DNA of 64,000 nucleotides from CAVTQZ01 sp963737015. GTDB taxonomy: Bacteria; Actinomycetota; Acidimicrobiia; Acidimicrobiales; UBA8190. The position numbers were made by a program, and so were the translations under genes. Location: the NCBI GenBank assembly GCA_963737015.1, contig CAVTQZ010000001.1:930001-994000 (forward strand). The letters run 5' to 3'. Below are positions 41,657-49,782 of the stretch, in pieces. Each line of letters starts with the position of its first letter. Positions within the stretch are counted from its first letter, which is position 1. Below the pieces are notes generated by a model that saw only the letters and a program-made list of their open reading frames with translations, was not told the DNA's origin and searched no databases.

Positions 41657-43306
41657 ATGTCCTCTGCGCCACCCGCGACGGCTGTCGCACGCGAGGGCGC
41701 GGCCAAATGGATGGTGCTCGCACTCGCGTGCGTCGGGCAGTTCATGGTCGTCCTCGACGTGTCGATCGTGCTCGTGGCTCTCCCCTCCATGCAGAGGGAC
41801 CTCGGGTTCTCGGCGACGCAGCTGCAATGGGTGGTGAACGCCTACGCGCTCACCTTCGGTGGATTCCTCATGCTCGGTGGAAGGGCAGCCGACCTCTTCG
41901 GGAGGAAGCGCATCTTCATCATGGGCCTCGGCCTGTTCGCCGGAGCGAGCCTCGTCTGCGCGGTCTCGCAGAACCAGCAGATGCTCGTGGGCGCGAGAGC
42001 GTTGCAGGGCGTGGGTGGAGCGGTGCTCTCCCCCGCCACCCTCACGATCCTCACCACGGTCTTCAGAGAGCCGCACGAGCGTGCGCGGGCCCTCGGCATC
42101 TGGAGCGCGATGGCCGCGATCGGCGGTGCGTCGGGAGCGCTGCTCGGAGGGATCCTCACCGATCTCTTGTCCTGGCGCTGGATCTTCTACATCAACGTGC
42201 CGATCGCGATCGGTGCGATCTTCGTTGCCCGTTTCGTACTCGCGGAGAGCCGCCTCGACGATGGCCGCCGGTCGCTGGACATATTCGGGTCTTTGACGAT
42301 CACCGGCGGCATGGTCGCGCTCGTCTATGCAGTGGCCGGGACTGACGTGCATGCGTGGGGTTCGCGCTCCACGATCGTGCCCCTGGCGATAGCGGTGGCC
42401 CTGCTCGCCTCGTTCGTCGTCGTGGAGACCAAGATGGCGAGAGCTCCCCTCGTGCCCTTCGGGCTCTTCCGCTCGCGGTCGCTCACGTCGGCGAACATCT
42501 CGATGTTCTTCGTCGGGGGCGCCATGTTCGCGATGTGGCTCTTCGTTTCGCTGTATCTCCAGGACGTCCTCCGCTTCAGCCCTCTCGTCACAGGGCTCGG
42601 CTTCCTGCCACAGACCGCCGCGATCGCGATCGCCGCACAGATAAGCGCGCGGCTGGTGCCGCGGATCGGGCCCCGGGCGCCTCTCCTCGTGGGTGCGACC
42701 CTCAGCGCATTCGGGCTGTTCTGGCTGTCGTATGTGAGCCCGAACGGCACTTACGTGAGCGACGTGCTCGGGGGCAGCACGCTGGCGACGTTCGGGATGG
42801 GACTCGCCTTCACGCCGATGGCGTTCGCGGCCACGTCGGGGGTGAGCCGGGAGCAGGCGGGGCTCGCCTCAGGGGTGCTCAATACGAGCCGCCAGATCGG
42901 CGGCGCAATCGCGTTGGCCACGCTCGCCACCCTCGCGGCGGCACGGACGAACACGCTTCTCCAAGGAGCCCCGAACCTTGGCCTGCATGCATCGGCGCGG
43001 CGGGTCGCCGCACAACACGCCGCGGCCCTCACTGCCGGTTACCACCGCGCGTTCGGAGTGGCGGCGGCAGTCGTGATCGTCGGCGCTGCCGCCGGGCTGT
43101 TGCTTCCACGTGCGGCGAGACAAGGAGCCTCCGTGGAGGTGCCGGCGACGACGGCAAACGACGACAAGGAAACCGACGCCGTAGACGAAGCCCTAGGTTC
43201 GCCGGTCCCCCCGGCTGCGGTCGTACCCGCTCCGGTCGCAGCAGCCGCTGACGCGGTCGCAGCAGCCGCTGACGCGTCCGCAGAGCTCGCGGGCTTCGAC
43301 GGCTAG
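41657..43306 (+). CDS. MFS transporter, DHA2 (EmrB/QacA) family drug exporter
   Basis: A 549-residue major facilitator with about 14 membrane helices. Helix 1 carries LDVSIVLVALPSMQRDLG, the DHA2 hallmark; the loop 2-3 motif A is GGRAADLFGRKRIF, and motif C in helix 5 is GGASGALLGGILTDLLSWRWIFYINVPI. It would export hydrophobic drugs or metabolites by proton antiport. The C-terminal about 60 residues form a cytoplasmic Ala/Val/Asp tail. ATG at 41657 is preceded by GAGGTGAG. It lies 44 bp downstream of the protease gene and ends in 4-bp convergent overlap with the GMC oxidoreductase gene. Confidence 0.93.
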   Translation: MSSAPPATAVAREGAAKWMVLALACVGQFMVVLDVSIVLVALPSMQRDLGFSATQLQWVVNAYALTFGGFLMLGGRAADLFGRKRIFIMGLGLFAGASLVCAVSQNQQMLVGARALQGVGGAVLSPATLTILTTVFREPHERARALGIWSAMAAIGGASGALLGGILTDLLSWRWIFYINVPIAIGAIFVARFVLAESRLDDGRRSLDIFGSLTITGGMVALVYAVAGTDVHAWGSRSTIVPLAIAVALLASFVVVETKMARAPLVPFGLFRSRSLTSANISMFFVGGAMFAMWLFVSLYLQDVLRFSPLVTGLGFLPQTAAIAIAAQISARLVPRIGPRAPLLVGATLSAFGLFWLSYVSPNGTYVSDVLGGSTLATFGMGLAFTPMAFAATSGVSREQAGLASGVLNTSRQIGGAIALATLATLAAARTNTLLQGAPNLGLHASARRVAAQHAAALTAGYHRAFGVAAAVVIVGAAAGLLLPRAARQGASVEVPATTANDDKETDAVDEALGSPVPPAAVVPAPVAAAADAVAAAADASAELAGFDG

Positions 43307-45276
43307 CTCAGATTCGGGTACTTCCCCGAAGCGAGGAGCTTGGCGATCATCGTGTCGGAGTCCAGGCCCGTGATCACCTTCGTGAGCGTGGGCCAACTGG
43401 CGTCGATGTCGCTCTGCGAGTAACTCGCCTTGCGCCCCACACCTGTGATGATGGCGGACGCGACCCAGTAGGACAGGGCGTACATGGTGAGGGTCACGTT
43501 GAAGCCCGGGGCCGTGCAGAAGAGTCCACCACCGCTGTAGTAGAGGTTGTCGAACGCCCAGTAACGGCCGTAGGGGTCGACGGGCCCGTGGTCCTGGTCG
43601 AGCGACAGGCGGTGTGTCCCCATGATGTGCTTGTCCTGCGGAATGTCGTTGAACGGCGTCTGGCTCGTGAGCGGGTAGAGGCCGCTGTCCACGTTGCCGG
43701 GCAGCGCGGCCGGCAGTGAGGTGTTGATGCTCGCGCTGAAGAGCATGTGCACCGTCGGGTACGCGGAGCCCGGGCCGCCCGCCGCGTGCATGATCTCGTT
43801 CATCTTCGGGATGTAGTACGCCGAAGCCGCTAGCTCGTACTCGTGGTTCTTGTACGTGACCCTCGGTACGGGCTGACCCCACACGTCGACGATCGAGGGG
43901 TCGAGGTCGACGTAGTTGGTCAGTTGCGGCATGTCCTGGCCCTGCATCGTGAAGGTGGCGAGGTGCTTGGTGAAGGGACCGAGCTGCATGAAGAGCTTGT
44001 GGCCGCTGCCGTACTCGAAGGCCGCGATCTCCGCGGCCTCTGTGATCGGGTTCAGGTTGCCTCCGATCTCGAGCAAGCCGCCCATCGGCACGGTCGGGTC
44101 GAAGTTCGCCGGGCTAGGACCCGAGCCGCAGAAGGCGTCGAGGGTCTGGGTGCTCGTGCGACCTCGACAGGAGTGGATGTCCTGGTCGACTATCCCGAGA
44201 GCGATGGTCTGCAGGTGCAGCATCAGGTTCCGCCCGAGCTGTCCGCTCGGTTCGGTCGGGGTCGTGACGAGGGTCGAGAGCGAGCTCTCGTTCGGTGCCT
44301 TCGAGATCCCCGACAGGATGCTGAGACGTGTCGCCTCGATCGGCGTGTTGGCGAGGACGACGAGATCGGCAGCGATCGTCTCTTTGCGGCCGCTCGAGTC
44401 GATGTAGGTGACGCCCGTCGCCTTGTAGCGCCCTTTCGTCGACTTCGACCACTCGACATTTACGACGTTCGCCTCGGAGATCAAGGTCGCGCCGGCGGCG
44501 ATGGCATCGTTGAGCTGCCACACTCCCCCGCTCTTCGCGTTGATCGGGCAGCCGAAGTCGAGGCAGAACCCGCAGTCCACGCACGGCGGCCTTCCCCTGT
44601 AGGGACGGGAGACGACCGCTGTCGGGAATGCCGCGGGGCTGTAGCCGAGCCGGTGTGCGGCGTCCGCGAGGATGAGGCTGTTCAGCTGCTGGACCCCGGG
44701 CGGCATGGCGAAGGGTGTGGAGCGCGGGGATTCGTAAGGGTTCGGGTTGACGACCTTGCCCGAGCCGTTGCGGTGTGCGGGTCCCTGGATCCCGACGACC
44801 TCCTCGGATACGGCGTAGAAGGGCTCGAGGTGCTTGTACTGCGTCGGCCAGTCGGTGTAGTTCGTTCCGGGGATGGCGGGCTTGTCGGCCGTTCCGCCCA
44901 TCGCGGTGTTCGCCACGAAGTCGACCTCCCGGAAGCGGCGGGCCTTAACGTCGGCGTGTGCGAACGCCCCGCCCACTGTGGTCGGCAGGTCGTCCACGTC
45001 GCCGACGTAGGTGCGGTCGCCGGCCGAGGGGTCGGTCCGGAAGCTCCGAGGCTCGAGCAAAGGGTCCTGGTTCCACGGAGCCACGCGGGTCTCGTACGCG
45101 AGCTCGTCGTTGGTAAAGGCGTTCGTGACCTTCGACGCGCTGCCGCCGAGGCCGTTCCAGTAGTTGCGCCCTTTCTCCAGGACGATCACGTCGTATTGAC
45201 CGCTGAGCGCCAGCAGACGCGCGACCGTGGAACCAGACGGCCCGCTGCCCACCACCACCGCGCGCGGCTTGCTCAT
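43303..45276 (-). CDS. GMC-family FAD oxidoreductase (gluconate-dehydrogenase large-subunit type)
   Basis: A 657-residue flavoenzyme of the glucose-methanol-choline superfamily. The FAD-binding motif VVVGSGPSGSTVARLLA is at the N-terminus with VIVLEKGRNYW; GGAFAHADVKARRFREVDF and MGGTADKPAIPGTNYTDWP follow, and a His/Asn catalytic region lies near the C-terminus (DKHIMGTHRLS and YSGGGLFCTAPGFNVTLTMYALSYWVA). It oxidises an alcohol or sugar. It has no signal peptide, but its ATG overlaps the stop of the Tat-signal small-subunit gene (ATGA at 45276), so it is probably exported with that partner. A cysteine cluster CVDCGFCLDFGCP near residue 230 is unusual in GMC enzymes. Confidence 0.9.
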   Translation of the reverse strand: MSKPRAVVVGSGPSGSTVARLLALSGQYDVIVLEKGRNYWNGLGGSASKVTNAFTNDELAYETRVAPWNQDPLLEPRSFRTDPSAGDRTYVGDVDDLPTTVGGAFAHADVKARRFREVDFVANTAMGGTADKPAIPGTNYTDWPTQYKHLEPFYAVSEEVVGIQGPAHRNGSGKVVNPNPYESPRSTPFAMPPGVQQLNSLILADAAHRLGYSPAAFPTAVVSRPYRGRPPCVDCGFCLDFGCPINAKSGGVWQLNDAIAAGATLISEANVVNVEWSKSTKGRYKATGVTYIDSSGRKETIAADLVVLANTPIEATRLSILSGISKAPNESSLSTLVTTPTEPSGQLGRNLMLHLQTIALGIVDQDIHSCRGRTSTQTLDAFCGSGPSPANFDPTVPMGGLLEIGGNLNPITEAAEIAAFEYGSGHKLFMQLGPFTKHLATFTMQGQDMPQLTNYVDLDPSIVDVWGQPVPRVTYKNHEYELAASAYYIPKMNEIMHAAGGPGSAYPTVHMLFSASINTSLPAALPGNVDSGLYPLTSQTPFNDIPQDKHIMGTHRLSLDQDHGPVDPYGRYWAFDNLYYSGGGLFCTAPGFNVTLTMYALSYWVASAIITGVGRKASYSQSDIDASWPTLTKVITGLDSDTMIAKLLASGKYPNLS

Positions 45277-46415
45277 GCGCCCCCTCCGAAGTTGTCGACC
45301 GCGAAGCCCTGGTCTTCCAGAGCTTTCGACAACGGAGCGATGTCGAGCTCGGTGAGGACGTCGCCCTCGTCGTCGAGGTACGACACGGCGCGGTGCTCCT
45401 TGTAACCGCCACGTGGGAGGAACACCGCCGGGTCGCCGAAGCCGGCGTTGGGGCCTTCACCGGGTCCGTGGAGGTTCTCGTCGTAGATGCTGTTGCCGAG
45501 CGGTTGAGTGTCGCCGTCGTAGCCGATCAATTTCCAAAGCGCGGTCGCGTCGGGGCCACTCATCCAGCGGTACTCGGGCATTCCGTAGCACCCCTCGAAG
45601 GTGTTCAGCACGACGTACGGGAAGAGCGTCTTCGCCGCCGCGGGCGCTCCGGGGGGCGTCGGAAGCGGAGGCTGGCTCAAGATGATGTTCCCGGCGGCCG
45701 CGAGCATCACGTCCTGCTCTTCCGGTGACGCCTTGGCGAAGGGGACGCCGAAGGTGCTCTTCGAGTACGAGTCGAACGCGTCGACACCCTGCTGGTAGAT
45801 GGTCCGCAGGCCTGCCGAGGGCGGGCCGGGGATCGTTCCGGCCGTCACCTGGCTCTCCCACGTCTTCGACACATAACCGGGCGCCGAGGAGAACGCCTTG
45901 GAGGTTCCGTAGAGCATCGAACGCCACGACAGCGCCTGCAGAGGGGTCAGACCGAGGAAGTGGGCCTGTCCGTTCGGCGACAGGAACTCGTCAGGGGGGA
46001 AGTGCGAGGACGGCTCGCCGGTCGCGTTGTTCGGGTAAGGATTGCGTCCGCTGAAGTTGCCGTTCAAATAGATGGCCGGGTTGTCGGCGACGTGGCTCGG
46101 AAGCTCGAACGCGGCGAGGAACCTGTCGATGAAAACGACCGCCATCGCCTCTGTCGCCCCGGGCGACGGTGCACCGGTTATCGGGTTCGTGCTCGGAACT
46201 ATCCGCGAGCAGATCGCCGCGGCAGTTGCTACTTCCTCTGCGGAGAAGAAGTAGAAGGTCTGCGCTTCGAGTGAGGTCGCGCCGCCGGCCAGGGACCGCA
46301 ACGTGTTCAGCAGACGAGGCCCACCCGGCATGCTCGAGATCGCAGCGCCACCCGCTGCGGCGCCGGCCGCCGCCCCGATGAACGCCCGCCTCGTGATCCG
46401 CCGACCGCTAGCCAC
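45273..46415 (-). CDS. Gluconate 2-dehydrogenase subunit 3-like protein with Tat signal
   Basis: A 380-residue partner of the GMC flavoenzyme. The N-terminus has a twin-arginine signal (ITRRAFIGAAAG) and a hydrophobic Ala-rich stretch. After about residue 50 the Gluconate_2-dh3 fold begins: FYFFSAEEVATAAAICSRIVP, then DRFLAAFELP and later helices. In known membrane-bound dehydrogenases of this type subunit 3 escorts the flavoprotein through the Tat pathway. No cytochrome c subunit is adjacent, so the electron acceptor is unknown. The gene is longer than the roughly 250 residues usual for the family. Confidence 0.85.
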   Translation of the reverse strand: MASGRRITRRAFIGAAAGAAAGGAAISSMPGGPRLLNTLRSLAGGATSLEAQTFYFFSAEEVATAAAICSRIVPSTNPITGAPSPGATEAMAVVFIDRFLAAFELPSHVADNPAIYLNGNFSGRNPYPNNATGEPSSHFPPDEFLSPNGQAHFLGLTPLQALSWRSMLYGTSKAFSSAPGYVSKTWESQVTAGTIPGPPSAGLRTIYQQGVDAFDSYSKSTFGVPFAKASPEEQDVMLAAAGNIILSQPPLPTPPGAPAAAKTLFPYVVLNTFEGCYGMPEYRWMSGPDATALWKLIGYDGDTQPLGNSIYDENLHGPGEGPNAGFGDPAVFLPRGGYKEHRAVSYLDDEGDVLTELDIAPLSKALEDQGFAVDNFGGGA

Positions 46416-46613
46416 GATCCACCTGCTTTTTCATGCTTTGCCCGCCCGCTCCCAACCGAGTCCGGAGTGTTGGAACTTACCTCCGGGCTCCACAGCACAA
46501 CGCCCAGCTGAAGCTGCCCTTCCGCGCTCGGCGGTTTGGGCTCGAAACCAGGGTCGAGTCGGGCGGAGTCGGCGAGCCGGGAGTGGGCAACAGCGGGGGG
46601 ATCGGAGGGTGTG

Positions 46614-47099
46614 TCAGGAGCGCGAGTGAACCTCGGCTATCCACTCTCCGGTCACCTGGACGCGACTGAGCGCGGTCCCGGCTTGAAGCAACCACGAGAG
46701 CTCTTCGCCGTGCTCGGTCCCCACCGGTACGAGAACGACGAGGCCTCTACGCGGATGGTCCTGCACGGCTCTCCATCCCTGTGGGACGGGCACACCGAGC
46801 GACCTCAGGGTCGATGCCGTCCTCGTGCCGGTGGCGTGCTGGACACCTATCGAATCGGGTCCCGCGTCCTGCCCGTGGCGATCGAGCTTGCCGGCGACCC
46901 ATGTGCAGGTCGGCACGTCGTGGATGCCGGATGAGAAGAGCATCGTCAGAGGAGACGGACGCGCCGGCTCGTCCTCGGGGGGAATCGCGGGACGTAGGTT
47001 CACCCATCCGTCGTGCAGCCGGCCGAGCCGGTGCATGTGCTCCACCACCGCCGCGGTGTCGTCCACACGGAATTCGACCATCTGCACGCTGCGGCGCAT
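46614..47099 (-). CDS. Conserved hypothetical protein
   Basis: A 161-residue soluble protein I do not place in a named family. It starts MRRSVQMVEFRVDDTAAVVEHMHRLG with a clear Shine-Dalgarno (GGAGAG) five bases upstream of ATG 47099. The interior has PRPSPLTMLFSSGIHDVPTCTWVAGKLD and later DHPRRGLVVLVPVGTEH, looking like a mixed alpha/beta domain without catalytic motifs. It sits 33 bp downstream of the nitroreductase gene on the same strand and has 198 bp of noncoding DNA between its stop and the start of the subunit-3 gene. Confidence 0.6.
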   Translation of the reverse strand: MRRSVQMVEFRVDDTAAVVEHMHRLGRLHDGWVNLRPAIPPEDEPARPSPLTMLFSSGIHDVPTCTWVAGKLDRHGQDAGPDSIGVQHATGTRTASTLRSLGVPVPQGWRAVQDHPRRGLVVLVPVGTEHGEELSWLLQAGTALSRVQVTGEWIAEVHSRS

Positions 47100-47132
47100 G
47101 GCTCTCCGGTTTCGATATTCGATAGAGGAGGT

Positions 47133-47879
47133 TCAGTCGGTCCGTGGTCGCTGCGGCGGGGCCGGGGCCGGGGCCAGGACACGGTCGTCCCGGGACGCGA
47201 ACGGCGGTCCGTCGAATCGGTCCACGGTCGCGAAGTCCTCGACCACCAGGCGACGCAGCTTCTTCGGCTGATGCTGCGGCTTTCCGAGAGCGATGGTCGC
47301 GGCGACCGCGAACTCGTCGGGTACACCGAGGAGCGCGCGGACTTCGGGTTCGCGGCGTGTGGCCATCGTCGTCATCACGCCCCCGAGACCTTCGGCGCGC
47401 GCCGCCAGCAGAAGGCTCCATGCGAACGGATAGATGGAAGCGCCTCCGACAAGGGTGTACCGGTCGAGGTCGCGATCCACCGCGGCGAGCTTGCGAAGAT
47501 CCGCGAGCAGGACGAGAAGCACCGGTACGTCGTCGAGGTGCTCGGCGAATCCACCGGGTCCCGCCGAAGCGGCGGCGGAGATCGCAGCGGCTCCGGCCAC
47601 CGCCTTTCGTTCCGCGTCCTTGTCGGTGATCGGCGCCCACGGGCAGAGGCCGGCTTGTGCCTGGGCAAGGTACTCGTACCAGCCGCCGAGGTAGAGATCG
47701 CGCAAGCGCCGCCGCAGCTCCCGGTCACGTAGGACGATCACCTTCCACGCCTGTCGATTGCCACCGTTCGGGGCGTTCCTCGCTGTGTCGAGCAACCGGT
47801 ATACGACTTCGTCGCCCACCGGTTCGTCCGAGTACTCGCGGGCTGCGCCCGTCGTGCGCAGTGCTTCGATCAGGTCCAC
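47133..47879 (-). CDS. Nitroreductase-family protein
   Basis: A 248-residue FMN-binding protein. The start (DLIEALRTTGAAREYSDEPV) and RNAPNGGNRQAWKVIVLRDRE are the FMN-phosphate-binding segments typical of this fold. A central helix GGASIYPFAWSLLLAARAEGLGGVMTTM and the C-terminal VAATIALGKPQ complete the FMN site. It reduces nitro compounds or quinones, or acts on a ring substrate; the identity is not determined. The C-terminal 25 residues are a Pro/Ala/Arg tail. It starts with GTG 47879, 39 bp from the divergent solute-binding protein gene. Confidence 0.9.
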   Translation of the reverse strand: MDLIEALRTTGAAREYSDEPVGDEVVYRLLDTARNAPNGGNRQAWKVIVLRDRELRRRLRDLYLGGWYEYLAQAQAGLCPWAPITDKDAERKAVAGAAAISAAASAGPGGFAEHLDDVPVLLVLLADLRKLAAVDRDLDRYTLVGGASIYPFAWSLLLAARAEGLGGVMTTMATRREPEVRALLGVPDEFAVAATIALGKPQHQPKKLRRLVVEDFATVDRFDGPPFASRDDRVLAPAPAPPQRPRTD

Positions 47880-47918
47880 GAGCGAGCAAGGATAGGACCC
47901 GCTCGGAAACTCCGAGCT

Positions 47919-49739
47919 GTGCCCGGACCCGAGCCCTCGGAGCTGAGCTTGCCCGACAGCACCAGCGAGAATCCCGCCGGTCCTCCCGGGGCGGACAACC
48001 CTGCCGACTCTCCCGGGGCCGCCACCCCCGAGGCCGCCACGCCCGAGGCCGACAATCGCGAGCCCGACACCCCCGACGCCCAGACCGAGCCCGTCGGATG
48101 GAGTGTCGCCCGGGGCGCCAACCTGGACGGCGTCACGTTCAAGGGCGAACGGCGAAAACAGATCGCCGGCGGGCGGCTCACCCGTGGCTCTGAGCGTCTA
48201 CGGGATCTCGCACAGGGCCTCGTTCGAAGCCTCGAGGTTCAGGTCCCCGATGACGATGCGGTCCGCGCGAGCGCATGGACCATGTCGCGCCGGGAGTTGC
48301 TCGAGGGCCTCGTGGTGCTCGGGGCAGCGGGCTCGGTGGCAGCGGCGGTCGGAGCCACGTCATCGGTGTTCTCGAGCTCGGCGAGTGAGCGCGCACCCGG
48401 ATCCCTCGCCGGTGCCGGTGCGGGTGCCGGTGCCGGCGCAGGCGGCGAGCCGAACGGCAGACCCTTTCCGATCGGCGCGTCCACGAGAGCTCGGACCAAG
48501 CCGGTGCAGATCGACTTCTGGCACTCGATGAGCTCGGTGAACCAGACGACTCTGAGCGCTCTCACGAACCAGTTCAACTCGGCTCAGAGCGACGTGCACG
48601 TGAACCTCGTGCAAAGAGCGAGCTACCTCGACACCGTCAACACATATCTAGCCGAGCTGAGAAAGGGCCGCGCCGGCGCGCTCCCCGACCTCGTCCAGGT
48701 GCAGACGACCGACCTCCAGTTGATCGCCGACACCCGGAGCGTCGTGGCGGTCGAGAGCGCCATCGCCGCCGAGCGCTATGCCCTGGACGATTACCTTCGT
48801 TCCACGTTGGAGGTGTTCAGGCTCGAAGGCGTGCTGTGGGCGCTGCCCTTCAACATCTCCTGTCAGGTCCTCTACTACGACCGAAACGCTTTCGTGGCTG
48901 CCGGACTCGACCCGAATGCGCCCCCTTCGACCCTCGCGGGGCTAATGGCGGCGGCGCAGAAGATCGTGAGCAGCAAGACCGCGTCCTACGGCATGAGTCT
49001 GAAGGTCAGCGACACCGTCTTCGAGAGCCTGCTCGCGCTCGTAGGTTCCGATCTGACGGACAACCACAACGGTCGCGCAGCGCGCGCGACGGCTGTCACC
49101 TTCGACGACTCAGTGGGAAGGGCGATATTCAGCTGGTGGTCCGAGATGCTCTCGTCGCGGTTGGCTCATGCCACGCCCGCTGGCACCTACGACAACCTGG
49201 TCGGCATCGGGAACCGGACGGCACCGATGACGTTCGAGACGTCCGCGGGTCTGGCGACGGTCGTGTCGGTGCTCGACCAGTTACCCGGCGTGAGCGCATG
49301 GGTGGCCCCGATAACCGCGCCGGCGCCGGGTGGCGGGTGCATGCCGACGGGCGCGGGCCTGTGCATCGTGTCGCGCTCGGGGCCCGCGCGCCAGGACGCC
49401 GCCTGGAGCTTTCTCAAGTTCCTGAACGAGCCCGTTCAACAAGCGGCGTGGGCGGCCGCAACCGGCTTCGTGCCCGTGCGCAAGTCGGCCGTCGGCCTCC
49501 CACAGCTCTCGCAGGTATGGGCCACGTATCCCGCCTACGCCGTCGCCTATCAGCAGCTCGCGAACAACCCGGCCAGTCCCGTGACCGCAGGCGCCGCGGT
49601 CGGTCCGTTCACGCAGATCGAGAGCGCAGTCGACGACGCGCTCATCTCGCTCGCGTCGGGTGTGACGCCACAGAAGGCGATCACGAACGCCGCAAGGGCC
49701 TGCAACCAGACGATCGCCTCGTACAACGCACGCGTCTGA
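47919..49739 (+). CDS. ABC sugar-type extracellular solute-binding protein (UgpB-like), orphan
   Basis: A solute-binding protein of the family 1 (carbohydrate) class. From about residue 180, KPVQIDFWHSMSSVNQTTLSALTNQFNSAQSDVHV begins the fold, with LPFNISCQVLYYDRNAF and GWGQWIL-like hinge strands later; the final helix lies in NEPVQQAAWAAATGFVPVRKSA. No permease or ATPase gene is nearby, so it is an orphan component. An unusual N-terminus of about 120 residues (Pro/Ala/Asp-rich) precedes MSRRELLEGLVVLGAAG, a twin-arginine-like signal whose ATG at 48282 is a plausible true start giving 485 residues. GTG 47919 gives the full 606. Confidence 0.8.
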   Translation: MPGPEPSELSLPDSTSENPAGPPGADNPADSPGAATPEAATPEADNREPDTPDAQTEPVGWSVARGANLDGVTFKGERRKQIAGGRLTRGSERLRDLAQGLVRSLEVQVPDDDAVRASAWTMSRRELLEGLVVLGAAGSVAAAVGATSSVFSSSASERAPGSLAGAGAGAGAGAGGEPNGRPFPIGASTRARTKPVQIDFWHSMSSVNQTTLSALTNQFNSAQSDVHVNLVQRASYLDTVNTYLAELRKGRAGALPDLVQVQTTDLQLIADTRSVVAVESAIAAERYALDDYLRSTLEVFRLEGVLWALPFNISCQVLYYDRNAFVAAGLDPNAPPSTLAGLMAAAQKIVSSKTASYGMSLKVSDTVFESLLALVGSDLTDNHNGRAARATAVTFDDSVGRAIFSWWSEMLSSRLAHATPAGTYDNLVGIGNRTAPMTFETSAGLATVVSVLDQLPGVSAWVAPITAPAPGGGCMPTGAGLCIVSRSGPARQDAAWSFLKFLNEPVQQAAWAAATGFVPVRKSAVGLPQLSQVWATYPAYAVAYQQLANNPASPVTAGAAVGPFTQIESAVDDALISLASGVTPQKAITNAARACNQTIASYNARV

Positions 49740-49782
49740 CCCGGGCGTCACGGGCCCGACCCGACATCCGCCCGACCTCTTA

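Noticed and set aside
43843..45405. A 520-codon open frame on the plus strand
   Set aside because: Antisense to the GMC oxidoreductase gene, with no domain features.
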